Notes under the pieces: model-generated
The model's database searches: none
What the model saw: only the letters and a program-made list of their open reading frames with translations
What the model was told of the DNA's origin: nothing
Shown here: in pieces, positions 1-8,777 of the stretch
Layout of the letters: every line of letters begins with the position of its first letter
How positions within the stretch are numbered: the stretch's first letter is position 1
Assembly (NCBI RefSeq): GCF_023195895.1
Contig: NZ_JALPRK010000030.1
Coordinates: forward strand, 1-53,915
Origin: Paenibacillus mellifer
GTDB lineage: Bacteria; Bacillota; Bacilli; Paenibacillales; Paenibacillaceae
DNA length: 53,915 bases
Direction of reading: 5' to 3'
Position numbers and translations under genes: made by a program

Positions 1-1
1 A

Positions 2-30
2 GACGGAGATCTCTCCGTCTTCTTTTTTTT
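2..30 (+). terminator. Intrinsic terminator of an upstream plus-strand gene
   Basis: A perfect GACGGAG-type hairpin (arms 1-9 and 12-20) is followed by a run of T from 21 to 30. In the plus direction this is a textbook Rho-independent terminator for a gene that ends before the window. It may also serve the convergent minus-strand helicase gene, but the sequence needed to judge that lies outside the window. Confidence 0.75.
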
Positions 31-50
31 GACATTATGACAGACTCGCC

Positions 51-1628
51 TTAGTTGTCGAACGAAGGGTTGTCATTGAATTTGGAAGGTCTGCGTTCTC
101 CTCCGCCCGAACCGGTGCGCGGCTTGCGGTCGGAAGAACGGTACGAATCACGTCCGCCCTCACGGTTGTAACCTCCGCCTTTGTTGTAACCGCCGCGGCT
201 GCTGCCTTGGGAATCGCGGCGGTAGCCACCGCCTCCACCCGTGCGGTTGCCATAACCCGACGGCTTCCGTCCGCTGGAACGGATATCCGGATTGCGGCGT
301 TTCACGCGAATTGGTTCCTCCGGCGTCAGCTCAATGCCGGATTTCTCGTTCTTGTCACCTGTGATCAGCTTAAATGCAGCTGCCAGCAAGTTTACCGAAT
401 CGTATTGCTCCAGCAATTGGATCGCGATGCCTTTGTTTTCGTTCAGTTCACCGTTCTCCACCAGTTCAATCAAACGCTCCGCGATAATGCGTTGTTTGCC
501 TTCAATCGCCTCAGCAATGCTTGGCAGCGGTTTACGGGCGATTTTGTGGCGAGTAATCCGCTCGATGAATCGCAGATGATCAATTTCCCGCGGCGTCACA
601 AAGGACCAGGCAGCCCCTTCTTTCCCGGCACGGCCGGTACGGCCAATCCGGTGCACATAACTTTCCGGATCTTGCGGCAGGTCAAAGTTCACGACATGAG
701 TCACGCCGGAGACGTCCAAACCACGTGCAGCCACGTCGGTCGCTACCAGCACGTCGATACTGCCGTCGCGGAATTTACGCATGACGTTATCGCGTTGGTT
801 CTGCGATAAGTCACCATGCAAACCGTCCGCGGAATAACCTTGCTTCTGCAGGGCTTCGGACAATTCGTCAACCCGGCGTTTCGTCCGGCCGAACACGATC
901 GCAAGCTCTGGGGATTCCATATCGAGCAAACGGGTCAACGCGTCGAATTTCTGGCGTTCTTGAACCTCGATGTAAGCTTGGTCGATCAGCGGTGCGCTCA
1001 CTTGTTTTGGAATCACGGACACATGCTCCGGATCCTTCAAGAACTGCTGAGCCAGCTTCTGGATATTCGTTGGCATCGTTGCGGAGAACAACATGGTTTG
1101 ACGTTGTTCGGGAACCAGCTTCAGGATCGATTGAATATCGTCCATAAAGCCCATGTCAAGCATTTCATCGGCTTCGTCAAGAACAACAGTTTGCACATCA
1201 TCAAGTTTGATCGTTTTCCGGTTGATATGGTCTAACAAACGGCCCGGTGTGCCGATAATAATCTGAGGTTTCTTCTTTAATGCGCGAATTTGGCGTACGA
1301 TGTCTTGCCCGCCGTAGATGGGAAGTGACCGTGTGCCTTTAAACCGGGAGAGCTTGCCGATTTCTTCGGCGACCTGAATGGCCAACTCGCGGGTAGGCGT
1401 CATAATCAGTGCGACGATACGATCTTCTTCTTTAGGAATTTTGTTGATGAGCGGCAGGCCGAAGGCCGCAGTCTTACCAGTACCAGTTTGCGCTTGTCCG
1501 ATCATATCGCGCCCTGCCATCGCAATCGGGATCGACTTGGCCTGAATCGGCGTCGCTTCTTCAAATCCAAGTTCCGTAATGGCTTGCAATACCTTAGGCT
1601 CTAGGCCGAAATCTGTAAATGTGTTCAA
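51..1628 (-). CDS. cshA: DEAD-box ATP-dependent RNA helicase, CshA type
   Basis: This 525-aa protein is an ATP-dependent RNA helicase that remodels RNA in ribosome assembly, mRNA decay and cold adaptation. All family motifs are visible: Q motif near residues 5-29, Walker A AQTGTGKT (46-53), PTREL (78-82), DEAD (151-154), SAT (182-184), and HRIGRTGR (326-333). From about residue 440 a Gly/Arg/Ser/Tyr-rich RGG-like tail follows, as in Firmicute CshA, which binds RNA and the degradosome. The ATG at 1628 begins directly with the conserved FTDFGL element. The gene is transcribed alone, divergently from the YitT-family gene, and has a leader of roughly 190 nt (see promoter and hairpin). CshA is preferred over CshB or DbpA because of its length and RGG tail; the exact paralogue assignment is inference. 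Confidence 0.93.
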   Translation of the reverse strand: MNTFTDFGLEPKVLQAITELGFEEATPIQAKSIPIAMAGRDMIGQAQTGTGKTAAFGLPLINKIPKEEDRIVALIMTPTRELAIQVAEEIGKLSRFKGTRSLPIYGGQDIVRQIRALKKKPQIIIGTPGRLLDHINRKTIKLDDVQTVVLDEADEMLDMGFMDDIQSILKLVPEQRQTMLFSATMPTNIQKLAQQFLKDPEHVSVIPKQVSAPLIDQAYIEVQERQKFDALTRLLDMESPELAIVFGRTKRRVDELSEALQKQGYSADGLHGDLSQNQRDNVMRKFRDGSIDVLVATDVAARGLDVSGVTHVVNFDLPQDPESYVHRIGRTGRAGKEGAAWSFVTPREIDHLRFIERITRHKIARKPLPSIAEAIEGKQRIIAERLIELVENGELNENKGIAIQLLEQYDSVNLLAAAFKLITGDKNEKSGIELTPEEPIRVKRRNPDIRSSGRKPSGYGNRTGGGGGYRRDSQGSSRGGYNKGGGYNREGGRDSYRSSDRKPRTGSGGGERRPSKFNDNPSFDN

Positions 1629-1700
1629 TGTATCATACTCCTTCTATATAGTGGACATTCCACCAGCTTAACGGTATTCTTAAGTAGCGTTTAAAAGGTT

Positions 1701-1722
1701 GTTCAAAAGACATCTTTTGAAC
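1701..1722 (-). promoter_or_regulatory. Perfect hairpin in the cshA leader
   Basis: A perfect inverted repeat with 10-bp arms GTTCAAAAGA / TCTTTTGAAC and a 2-nt spacer lies in the transcribed leader about 75 nt upstream of the cshA start. It is not followed by a real U-tract on the minus strand, so it looks more like an RNA structure or protein-binding palindrome than a terminator. Confidence 0.5.
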
Positions 1723-1822
1723 TTCAATTTAATCGTTTATAGGCTGTCCAATCCGCCTGTAAATTTTACATAGGTCTAGTCTGAAAACTGGAAAAGAGTA
1801 CCTACTCAAGAACATCTCAAGT

Positions 1823-1831
1823 ATTATAGCA
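1823..1831 (-). promoter_or_regulatory. Extended -10 promoter of cshA
   Basis: On the minus strand the sequence reads TGCTATAAT, a consensus -10 hexamer with the TG extension. No good -35 was found at 16-18 bp, which fits an extended -10 promoter. Initiation here would give a leader of about 190 nt. Confidence 0.5.
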
Positions 1832-1898
1832 CAAAATATAAACGGAATACCAGCAAGCGGGTTGGGATACTTCCTTTATTTTCGTGAGGTGAAAGATT

Positions 1899-2726
1899 GT
1901 GTATAAGGAAATTAGGAATGCGTTAGTCATTGTGCTCGGGGCTGCCATGATCGCCGCGGGTTTTAATCTGTTCCTCGTACCGCTCCATTTGCTCAGCGGC
2001 GGAGTTTCGGGTTTGGCGATGTTGACCGCCTACTTCTCTCCACTCAGCATCAGTACCATGTATCTGGCGTATAACGTACCGCTCTTGATCGCCGGATTAT
2101 TTCTGCTGGGGAGACGGTTTATCGGTTTAAGCATTTTATCGGTTGCGGCCACTACCTGGTTCATCGCCCTGATTCCAACACCGGACAAGCTGCTGTCGTC
2201 AGATACGCTGTTGTCTGCAGTATTTGGCGGCGTTCTGGTGGGCATCGGCAGCGGCATTTCGTTCCGTGTAGGCGGTTCGTCCGGCGGCTTCGATATCGTG
2301 GGTTCGATCATAACCCGCTTCCGTGACTTTCCGGTCGGCAATGTGATTGTCGGATTGAACGGCATCGTCATTCTCGCCATGGGTTACCTCGAAGGGAATT
2401 GGGATCTGGCTTTAGCCTCGATGGTATCCATTTATATTTCCGGCAAGGTCGTCGATCTAATCCATATCAGCCATATCAAAGTGACGTTGTTCATTATCAC
2501 CGACAAAACCGAGGTGATGCTCGAACGGCTCTTGTCACTGCCACGCGGGGTCACGCTGATTAAGACACAGGGGGCCTTCTCCCATAAGGAAAAAGATATG
2601 TTGATGACCGTCACTACCCGATATGAACTGGCTGAACTGCGTGAAATCATCAAACAAACCGATTCCAGCGCCTTCGTCAATATCGTGGAAACGGTCGGAG
2701 TAATGGGCTCGTTTCGCCGCCGTTAA
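1899..2726 (+). CDS. YitT family membrane protein (DUF161 + DUF2179)
   Basis: This 275-aa protein has five to six hydrophobic helices across residues 1-180, then a soluble C-terminal domain of about 85 residues (from HIKVTLFIIT) typical of DUF2179. The glycine-rich FRVGGSSGGFDIVG segment (around residue 128) is characteristic of YitT proteins. Family members are integral membrane proteins of unknown substrate; the C-terminal domain resembles ACT/PII-like ligand-sensing folds. The start is GTG at 1899, preceded by GAGGTGAAAG at a good distance. It stands as a single gene between the divergent cshA and its own terminator. Function is not established. Confidence 0.88.
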   Translation: MYKEIRNALVIVLGAAMIAAGFNLFLVPLHLLSGGVSGLAMLTAYFSPLSISTMYLAYNVPLLIAGLFLLGRRFIGLSILSVAATTWFIALIPTPDKLLSSDTLLSAVFGGVLVGIGSGISFRVGGSSGGFDIVGSIITRFRDFPVGNVIVGLNGIVILAMGYLEGNWDLALASMVSIYISGKVVDLIHISHIKVTLFIITDKTEVMLERLLSLPRGVTLIKTQGAFSHKEKDMLMTVTTRYELAELREIIKQTDSSAFVNIVETVGVMGSFRRR

Positions 2727-2738
2727 GCGTTTTCTTGA

Positions 2739-2772
2739 AAGAGGCAGCCGTTTCCAAACGGCTGCTTCTTTG
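2739..2772 (+). terminator. Terminator after the YitT gene
   Basis: A 15-bp stem with one wobble (AAGAGGCAGCCGTTT pairing with AAACGGCTGCTTCTT) is followed by a short T-rich stretch, 12 nt past the stop codon. Confidence 0.75.
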
Positions 2773-2897
2773 TTATAATAATCACAGCGGTTCCTTTGTA
2801 ACTTCAAAGGGTTCAGCTTTACCCCGTATTTCACAGGCTTTTTGCTTTTCCGATTTAGGATTGATTCCGCAGTGAATAATTCTGAAAGGAAAGGGTG

Positions 2898-3104
2898 ATG
2901 GATGTGGAAATGGAAATGGAAACGGTAAAACTGGAACAGATCGTCAAGAAGTGGTTTCCGGATATGCTGCTATTTCTAAACCAAAGGGAACTGAATTCGA
3001 CGATTCTCCTCCGGGATGGCATGACCATCTTGGAACCGCAGGACGCGCTGGAGATTATTCAATTCAGCATCTGCGAGCATCAAAACCCGGCGTTTCTTCA
3101 TTAA
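2898..3104 (+). CDS. Small hypothetical protein, 68 aa
   Basis: This short ORF lies between two terminators and so forms its own transcription unit. It has a purine-rich ribosome site (AAAGGAAAGGG) just upstream. The start is either GTG at 2895 or, with better spacing, ATG at 2898. The product is acidic at the N-terminus (MDVEMEMETVKLEQIV) and mostly helical in appearance, with no cysteine pairs or membrane segment. I do not recognise the family. The in-frame length, the ribosome site and the dedicated terminator at 3129-3169 make it a likely real gene. Confidence 0.55.
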   Translation: MDVEMEMETVKLEQIVKKWFPDMLLFLNQRELNSTILLRDGMTILEPQDALEIIQFSICEHQNPAFLH

Positions 3105-3128
3105 TATGCAACGCTTTCATGCAAGACG

Positions 3129-3169
3129 AGGTCGTTTCTTTTGCCCCGGCAAAGGAGACGACTTTTTTG
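3129..3169 (+). terminator. Terminator after the 68-aa gene
   Basis: A long stem pairing GTCGTTTCTTTTGCC with GGCAAAGGAGACGAC (several G-T wobbles) ends in six T residues. An open reading frame runs through this hairpin into the next gene, which argues that the next gene starts downstream at 3285. Confidence 0.75.
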
Positions 3170-3284
3170 CTTATTTTTCTTCTATGAAACTCTGAAACTT
3201 TTTACCAATTGTGACATTCCTGTTCTTTCTGAAGGCTGTTCTTCCGATATAATAAGTAGCGAGTGCAAACAAGGGAGAGATATC

Positions 3285-4472
3285 ATGAACATCATCTGGA
3301 CACTACTACTTCTGGCCTTGAGTACAGGCAGCGGGGCTGCGCCGCAGGAGCAAGCCGTGGGAAATGAACCGGCAAACTCTATGATGACATCGGTTACCCA
3401 AACCTTCTCGGTGAATCTAGCGGAAGGACGCCTGGACAATCCTATCAAACCCTCGGAATTGAAAGTAGACCCGCAGGTCGATGCCCCCAAAGTCAAAGGC
3501 ATTTATGTTACAGCATATAGCGCCGGGGGATCACGAATGAGCCAGCTGGTCGACCTTCTCGACAAGACCGAGCTGAACTCCATGGTTATCGACATCAAGG
3601 ACGATCTGGGTTATATCACGTACAAGACAGATAACGCCGAGTTGAACGAATGGGGGAAACCTCAGCCGTTCATCCGCGATATCGACGCCTTAATGGCTCG
3701 ATTGCAAAAGCATGATATCTATCCGATCGCCCGGATCGTGGTGTTTAAGGATACGATTCTGGCCAAGAAACATCCGGAGCTCTCGTTCCGTCACAAGGAT
3801 GGATCCGTGTGGAGCAACGGCAAGGGTGACAGCTTCGTGAATCCTTACAGTAAAGAGGTTTGGGACTATAATATCGCTATTGCCAAGGAAGCTGCTAAGC
3901 TGGGATTTAAGGAAATCCAATTTGACTACGTCCGGTTCCCCGAAGGCTTCGAGAAACGGGCGGACAGTCTGAGCTATACAAAAAGTGAGATGAGCCGCGT
4001 CGACGCCGTCTCCTCGTTCGTTAAGTACGCTAAGGAAGAGCTGGAACCGCTAGGCATCCGGGTCTCCGTAGATATCTTCGGATATGCGGCTTCGGTGCCT
4101 GCAGCCGAGGGCATTGGTCAAGACTTCGTGAAAATCTCTGACAATGTAGACGTCATTTGTCCGATGATCTATCCGAGTCATTATACCACCGGCTGGTTTA
4201 ACGCCAAGGATCCTGATAAAGCCCCTTACCAGACGATTAAAGGTGCGGTGCAGGATACGCAAACGAAACTTACCGAGCTAGGCGATACGCAGCCGATCAT
4301 TCGGCCATGGATTCAAGATTTTACCGCCAGCTGGCTGGGCAGCGGACATTATATTAAATACGGCAAACACGAAGTGGAAGAACAAATTCGAGCGTTGCAG
4401 GAAATGAATGTGGATGAGTTTCTGTTATGGAACGCCTCCAACCGTTATACTTCCGGCGTCGCTTATGAATAA
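3285..4472 (+). CDS. Putative exported glycoside hydrolase (DUF4015/YebA-like, TIM barrel)
   Basis: This 395-aa protein has a short hydrophobic N-terminus (residues 2-18, ending SGAAP), suggestive of an export signal although it lacks the usual Lys/Arg head. From residue about 68 the sequence PKVKGIYVTAYSAG...LNSMVIDIKDDLG matches the family called putative glycosyl hydrolase domain DUF4015. Later barrel elements EIQFDYVRFPE and VDIFG are present, and the acidic residues on these strands are the likely catalytic candidates. Substrate is unknown; a role at the cell envelope is inferred from the signal. ATG at 3285 is chosen because it follows AAGGGAGA at proper spacing and because the upstream in-frame extension crosses a terminator. 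A TATAAT at 3248-3253 may be its -10 box. Confidence 0.82.
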   Translation: MNIIWTLLLLALSTGSGAAPQEQAVGNEPANSMMTSVTQTFSVNLAEGRLDNPIKPSELKVDPQVDAPKVKGIYVTAYSAGGSRMSQLVDLLDKTELNSMVIDIKDDLGYITYKTDNAELNEWGKPQPFIRDIDALMARLQKHDIYPIARIVVFKDTILAKKHPELSFRHKDGSVWSNGKGDSFVNPYSKEVWDYNIAIAKEAAKLGFKEIQFDYVRFPEGFEKRADSLSYTKSEMSRVDAVSSFVKYAKEELEPLGIRVSVDIFGYAASVPAAEGIGQDFVKISDNVDVICPMIYPSHYTTGWFNAKDPDKAPYQTIKGAVQDTQTKLTELGDTQPIIRPWIQDFTASWLGSGHYIKYGKHEVEEQIRALQEMNVDEFLLWNASNRYTSGVAYE

Positions 4473-4489
4473 TAAAGTTACAAGCCATC

Positions 4490-4515
4490 AAACCCGGGCC
4501 TTCCTGCCCGGGTTT
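4490..4515 (+). terminator. Terminator after the glycosidase-like gene
   Basis: Perfect 10-bp arms AAACCCGGGC / GCCCGGGTTT with a 6-nt loop; the T-tract is weak (GGTTTGG), so termination may be incomplete. Confidence 0.6.
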
Positions 4516-4567
4516 GGTTTGGCTTGAACGTAAAGTAACCTTTTGTGGATCGGAGTTATGTCAGCTT

Positions 4568-5941
4568 ATGAATCAAACCTATACTTTAAAGCAAAAGTAT
4601 GCGCAATTTTTACGCATTTTGATCCCCATCCTGGTCACCCAAGTGACAATGTCCCTGATGACCTTCTTCGATACGATGATGTCCGGCCATGCCAGCCCGG
4701 CTGATCTTGCGGGCACGGCCATCGGCTCAAGCCTTTGGATCCCCGTGCAAACCGGACTCAGCGGCATCCTGATGGGCATCACGCCCATCGTTTCGCAGCT
4801 CGTTGGGGCTGACCAAAGAGGCAAGGTGGGATATCACGTTATCCAAGCGGTGTGGCTGTCCGTGGCCGTAAGCTTGATCGTGCTGGTCGCCGGAGCATTC
4901 TCGGTCTCTCCCCTGCTGAACACGATGGATCTCGAACCCAAGGTGCATCATGTCGCTTTCTATTTCCTGGTTGCGATTTCCACAGGGATCGTCCCGTTGT
5001 TCGGTTATATCGTGCTGCGCTCGTTTATCGACGCGCTGGGACAAACTCGGATGTCGATGATGATTACGCTGATCTCGCTCCCGCTTAATGTAGGCGCTGG
5101 ATACTTGCTTATTTTTGGACGCGGCGGCTTCCCTCGTCTCGGCGGCATCGGCTCCGGAATAGCCACAGCCTTTACATACTGGTGCATCTTTCTCATCGCC
5201 GTATGGATCGTACATCGGCATGAACCGTTCGCCTCGTATGGCGTCTTTCGCAAGCTGCATCGTATCTCGCTCGCCAAATGGCGCGAGCTGATGAATCTCG
5301 GCGTGCCGATTGGCTTCGCCATCTTCTTCGAAACGGCCGTCTTTGCCGGTGTGACACTGCTAATGAGCCGGTTCGACACATTAACGATCGCCGCCCATCA
5401 AGCGGCGAACAATTTCGCCTCGACGTTGTACATGATCCCGCTCAGCATCTGTCTGGCTCTGACGATTCTCGTTGGCTTCGAAACCGGCGCCGCCCGGTTG
5501 AAGGACGCTCGGCAATACGCGGCCCTTGGCATTGGAACTGCCGCGGCTTTGTCTTTGGCTACCGCCGTCCTGCTGATGTTGTTCCGTCAGGGCGTCGCGG
5601 AGCTTTATTCGAGCGAACCCGAAGTCGTCTCGCTGATTAAACACTTCCTGGTGTATGCGATCTTCTTCCAGATCTCGGATGCGATCGCCACGCCAACGCA
5701 AGGCGTATTACGCGGGTACAAAGACGTTAGCCCCGGCTTCTGGATCTCCCTGTTGGCGTATTGGGTCATCGGGCTGCCGCTCGGCTTCGTCCTAGCCAAC
5801 TACACCCCGCAGGGTCCCTACGGCTACTGGGTTGGCCTCATTACCGGCCTGGCCGTAGCCGCGGTCCTGCTGCTATATCGCCTGGTCGTGATCCAGCGGC
5901 GGTTTAGCAGCCGCCTCATCCGTCCGGCGGATGCTCCATAA
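4568..5941 (+). CDS. MATE family multidrug/toxin efflux transporter
   Basis: This is a 457-aa integral membrane protein with about 12 hydrophobic helices and the two-fold repeat of MATE exporters (LVTQVTMSLMTFFDTMMSGHASPADLAG in helix 1-2; a second LMNLGVPIGFAIFFETAVF element near the middle). Family members expel cationic drugs or metabolites in exchange for Na+ or H+. It resembles the NorM/YojI branch. ATG at 4568 is preferred over the upstream in-frame extension because that extension starts inside the preceding terminator. The ribosome site CGGAG is rather far (about 13 nt), so expression may depend partly on read-through from the previous gene. The substrate is unknown. Confidence 0.88.
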   Translation: MNQTYTLKQKYAQFLRILIPILVTQVTMSLMTFFDTMMSGHASPADLAGTAIGSSLWIPVQTGLSGILMGITPIVSQLVGADQRGKVGYHVIQAVWLSVAVSLIVLVAGAFSVSPLLNTMDLEPKVHHVAFYFLVAISTGIVPLFGYIVLRSFIDALGQTRMSMMITLISLPLNVGAGYLLIFGRGGFPRLGGIGSGIATAFTYWCIFLIAVWIVHRHEPFASYGVFRKLHRISLAKWRELMNLGVPIGFAIFFETAVFAGVTLLMSRFDTLTIAAHQAANNFASTLYMIPLSICLALTILVGFETGAARLKDARQYAALGIGTAAALSLATAVLLMLFRQGVAELYSSEPEVVSLIKHFLVYAIFFQISDAIATPTQGVLRGYKDVSPGFWISLLAYWVIGLPLGFVLANYTPQGPYGYWVGLITGLAVAAVLLLYRLVVIQRRFSSRLIRPADAP

Positions 5942-5947
5942 ATGCTT

Positions 5948-5982
5948 AGAAGCCCGTGACCGCTGGAAGGTCATGGGCTTCT
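5948..5982. terminator. Bidirectional terminator between MATE gene and 71-aa gene
   Basis: Arms AGAAGCCCGTGACC (5948-5961) and GGTCATGGGCTTCT (5969-5982) form a 14-bp stem with one wobble between two convergent genes. Confidence 0.7.
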
Positions 5983-6000
5983 TCTATTAGCGCTGTACGT

Positions 6001-6216
6001 TTAGCACTGTGCGTTGCCGTTTGACACTACGTACCCGGCCCCAGGTGCAATCCGTTTCTTCTCCACGATGGTTAGCTCCGTAACCGCGGGTGCAGGCAAC
6101 ATCTGCCGCTGTAAGTGCCCTTCGGCCGCGCTAAACGCCTGCTCCTCCCCTTCGGCGGCGATGATAATTACGAACGGGCCGGCGGAGGTTTCCGCCTCCA
6201 ATCGATACAGATACAT
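6001..6216 (-). CDS. Small conserved-looking protein, 71 aa (DUF3906-like)
   Basis: The 71-aa product begins MYLYRLEAETSAGPFVIIIAAEGEEQAF, a beta-rich pattern with a central helix, and ends in IVEKKRIAPGAGYVV. This agrees with my recollection of the Bacillus DUF3906 family, but I cannot confirm it without a search. A clear ribosome site (GGGAGAAGG) sits about 7 nt before ATG at 6216. No signal or membrane segment is present. It lies downstream, in minus orientation, of a four-hairpin repeat array and converges with the MATE gene. Function unknown. Confidence 0.65.
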   Translation of the reverse strand: MYLYRLEAETSAGPFVIIIAAEGEEQAFSAAEGHLQRQMLPAPAVTELTIVEKKRIAPGAGYVVSNGNAQC

Positions 6217-6301
6217 ACATGCCTTCTCCCTTCATCCGCTATGCGTTCGATTGTAGCAGATGCGGGAGGGTTCGCCTAGCATCTTCCCCTACACCTAAAC
6301 C

Positions 6302-6483
6302 AAAAATGTTGCATCTTCTACAACATTTTCGGTGTGGAAGGCCAGGAGTTGTGAAGATTGTTGCCTTTAACGCAACAATATCAGGTTCATTTGGCTTCAA
6401 GCGGAAAAATTGTTGTCAATTTTGCAACATTTTGAGCTTTACCGTTCTGAATAAATTGATAATGTTGCCTAAAATGCAACATT
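6302..6483. repeat. Four-unit palindrome array, ~52-nt period (copy 1)
   Basis: Four imperfect palindromes built on AAAATGTTGCA...TGCAACATTTT occur at 6302-6329, 6357-6379, 6405-6433 and 6461-6483. Their centres are spaced about 51-53 nt apart. The spacer sequences are mostly unrelated, except that a segment CAACAATATCAGGTTCA after unit 2 recurs almost unchanged in the second copy at 30822-31003. The array fills most of the 368-nt space between the 71-aa gene and the pfkA terminator. It resembles a dispersed intergenic element able to fold into four small hairpins. It is not a CRISPR array, because the repeats are short and degenerate. Confidence 0.8.
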
Positions 6484-6510
6484 CCCCCATGCTACGGGAC
6501 ACAAAGCAAA

Positions 6511-6542
6511 AAGCCGAGCCGGGATTACTCCCAACTCGGCTT
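6511..6542 (-). terminator. pfkA terminator
   Basis: On the minus strand, AAGCCGAGTTGGGA and TCCCGGCTCGGCTT pair (two wobbles) and are followed by TTTTTGC, about 40 nt after the pfkA stop. Confidence 0.85.
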
Positions 6543-6584
6543 ACTTGACGATAGTTTTATTTATCTGATACTTAGGCTCGCAAC

Positions 6585-7556
6585 TTATTGCGACAACCGC
6601 GACGCCAGCTCGTACAGCTCCATATTAAACGGCTTCTTCGTGCTGACAACCTTCTCGATGTCGGTCAAGATCATCTCGCCGCCAATCATGCCGCAGGCTT
6701 TGTTCGACTCGCCGGCGATCAGGCTGCGTACGGCGAAGTCGCCGAGGCGGCTGGCCAGGTTACGGTCGAACGGCGTTGGCGATCCGCCGCGTTGGATATG
6801 GCCCAACACGGTTGCGCGCGGCTCAACGGAAGGCTGACGTTGCTTGATCGCCTTTACCACGTCCTCGCCGCTGCCCACGCCTTCGGCTACGATCACGATG
6901 CTGTGGCGTTTGCCTTTCTCAAAGTTCTGCTTCATGCGGTCCGCTACTTCGTTCAGGTCAAACGGCACTTCGGGAACAAGGATCGTCTCCGCACCAGCGG
7001 CCAATCCGGCATGGAGTGCGATATCGCCGCAATGACGGCCCATAACTTCCACGACCGAAGCCCGTTCATGGGAGGACATCGTATCACGCAGCTTGTTCAC
7101 CGCGTCCACCACGATGCTGACCGCTGTATCGAAACCGATGGTGTAATCCGTAAAGGAAATGTCATTGTCGATGGTCCCTGGCAACCCCATTGTTTTGATG
7201 CCCAACTTGCTCAGCTTCTCGGCCCCTTGATAAGAACCATCGCCACCGATGACGACCAGACCATCGATGCCATGCTCGCGCAGAATCTCCGCGCCCCGTT
7301 GTTGGCCTTCCGGTGTCTTAAACTCCAAGCAGCGTGCGGATTGGAGAATCGTCCCCCCGCGTTGAATGATATCACCGACGCTGCGAATGTCCATTTGGAA
7401 AATATCATTGTTGAGCAAACCCTGATAACCGCGTTGAATTCCGTACACTTCCAGACCGTAGAACAACCCGCTCCGTACAACGGCGCGCACGGCCGCGTTC
7501 ATGCCTTGGGAGTCTCCTCCGCTTGTAAGGACTGCGATTTTTTTAACTGCTGACAT
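6585..7556 (-). CDS. pfkA: ATP-dependent 6-phosphofructokinase
   Basis: This 323-aa enzyme phosphorylates fructose 6-phosphate to fructose 1,6-bisphosphate, the committed step of glycolysis. Visible motifs are the ATP-binding TSGGD (11-15), GGDGS (104-108; Gly104 marks ATP rather than pyrophosphate use), the catalytic GTIDND (127-132), MGRHCGD (172-178) and the late RATVLGHIQRGG substrate loop. The N-terminal loop reads GGDSQGMNA where most bacterial enzymes have GGDAPGMNA, a minor variant. ATG at 7556 follows a strong AGGAGG at 8 nt; the upstream 13-residue extension is not expected to be translated. It lies 50 nt downstream of the terpene synthase gene with no terminator between, so the two probably share a transcript. 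Confidence 0.96.
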   Translation of the reverse strand: MSAVKKIAVLTSGGDSQGMNAAVRAVVRSGLFYGLEVYGIQRGYQGLLNNDIFQMDIRSVGDIIQRGGTILQSARCLEFKTPEGQQRGAEILREHGIDGLVVIGGDGSYQGAEKLSKLGIKTMGLPGTIDNDISFTDYTIGFDTAVSIVVDAVNKLRDTMSSHERASVVEVMGRHCGDIALHAGLAAGAETILVPEVPFDLNEVADRMKQNFEKGKRHSIVIVAEGVGSGEDVVKAIKQRQPSVEPRATVLGHIQRGGSPTPFDRNLASRLGDFAVRSLIAGESNKACGMIGGEMILTDIEKVVSTKKPFNMELYELASRLSQ

Positions 7557-7606
7557 GATAATTCCTCCTAATTCGGTTGTAAGTAAAGTTAGCATTACTC
7601 AAGTTT

Positions 7607-8686
7607 CTAAAGATGCTTGCGAATCCACAGGCTGTTAGCGAAGAAGAACAACCGCATAAGCGGGCTTCGCCGCATCAACCGTTTGGATACCTCGCGAATT
7701 TCGTCCTGCTGGCTGACCTTCGGGTCGGATAAATAGAGGGCCAGCAAGCCTTCAATGATCATCCTATGAAACGAGGAAGCCGGCAGCTTCCGAATATCCT
7801 GCCGCGCTCCCTCGACGATCAACGTGATTCGGCCCAACATCGTTTCCTTGTTATCGTAGTAACTGCAGAAGTTCAAATCCCCGCCAAGCTCATCCTCCGC
7901 TTGATCGATCAGGTAATCCAACATAATATGTAGCCCGCAAACATGCGGAAAATAAGCATCGTGGATCGTTTTGGCGCTTCTCTCGTCCAACCCGTCGTGG
8001 CTTGCCGCCAAAAACAGCATAAAGACACCCAGGGTTGAACCCGTCGCTGCCGCGAACTCGTTCCAGCGCAATTGCGGCGCACGATACTCGTGGTTCGCCC
8101 ACCAGCTAAGCAGCTTGGCTTCGCGCTCCTGCGGGTCGATGTGCTTGTACACCTGCAAGTCGGTATAAAGTCCTACGAGATCAACAATATACGGCATCGC
8201 CGCCGGATATCCGCGAAGCTCAGCGATGTTCGCTTGGCAAGTCCCAACCAGTCGGTGCAGATAACCGCCGTCGTCTTGCTCCTCACGAAGGGCATAGTAG
8301 TTCTGCAGCGCCGCATCAGGGTCTACCGCATCCAGCATGCTTTGGTGCAAGAGCCGGAAATCCTCAGGATCTTTGGAAGTGCTTCGGTCACATAAATTGT
8401 CCAAATAATCGCTGATGGTTTGAAACGCAACGATGAGAGGGATCAAAACGTGGCGCATCCGCAGGTTTGCGGCCGCATAAACGGCGCCGCCCTGGCAATG
8501 GAACTCCTTCGTGGCGATGCTGGCCAAAGCTTGCCGCCGCAGCTCAGGATCGGGAATCTCCTCGGCATCCTGCCTCCAACGATCCAGTTCCTGACGGACA
8601 TCCGGCAAAATAAACTTATAGACCCGACTCATCAGCCGGATCGGCTCCTTCGGGAATTGGTTTCGGCTTTGTTCAAGTTCAATCAA
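7607..8686 (-). CDS. ytpB: Tetraprenyl-beta-curcumene synthase-like (YtpB, DUF2600)
   Basis: This 359-aa protein matches the YtpB/DUF2600 family. In Bacillus, YtpB cyclises heptaprenyl (C35) diphosphate to tetraprenyl-beta-curcumene, a precursor of sesquarterpenoids. The family's aspartate-rich signature QTISDYLDNLCDR is at residues 89-101. A second acidic helix, LDYLIDQAEDE, is near 255. These are the likely Mg-diphosphate ligands. The start is TTG at 8686, supported by GGAGG 7 nt upstream; the next in-frame ATG would remove 18 residues. It has its own promoter (8739-8767) and reads into pfkA. A hopene-type cyclase gene at 45121 could carry out the next step. The exact product in this organism is inferred. 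Confidence 0.87.
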   Translation of the reverse strand: MIELEQSRNQFPKEPIRLMSRVYKFILPDVRQELDRWRQDAEEIPDPELRRQALASIATKEFHCQGGAVYAAANLRMRHVLIPLIVAFQTISDYLDNLCDRSTSKDPEDFRLLHQSMLDAVDPDAALQNYYALREEQDDGGYLHRLVGTCQANIAELRGYPAAMPYIVDLVGLYTDLQVYKHIDPQEREAKLLSWWANHEYRAPQLRWNEFAAATGSTLGVFMLFLAASHDGLDERSAKTIHDAYFPHVCGLHIMLDYLIDQAEDELGGDLNFCSYYDNKETMLGRITLIVEGARQDIRKLPASSFHRMIIEGLLALYLSDPKVSQQDEIREVSKRLMRRSPLMRLFFFANSLWIRKHL

Positions 8687-8738
8687 TGGCCTGCCTCCAC
8701 TGCGTTGTTAAATACGGCCTATCTGAAAACCATTCTAT

Positions 8739-8767
8739 ATTATAATATGATCCAACTTTCAGCACAA
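8739..8767 (-). promoter_or_regulatory. Sigma-A promoter of ytpB-pfkA
   Basis: On the minus strand TTGTGC (8762-8767) and TATAAT (8739-8744) are separated by 17 bp, about 50 nt upstream of the TTG start of ytpB. Confidence 0.65.
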
Positions 8768-8777
8768 ATAAACAAAA

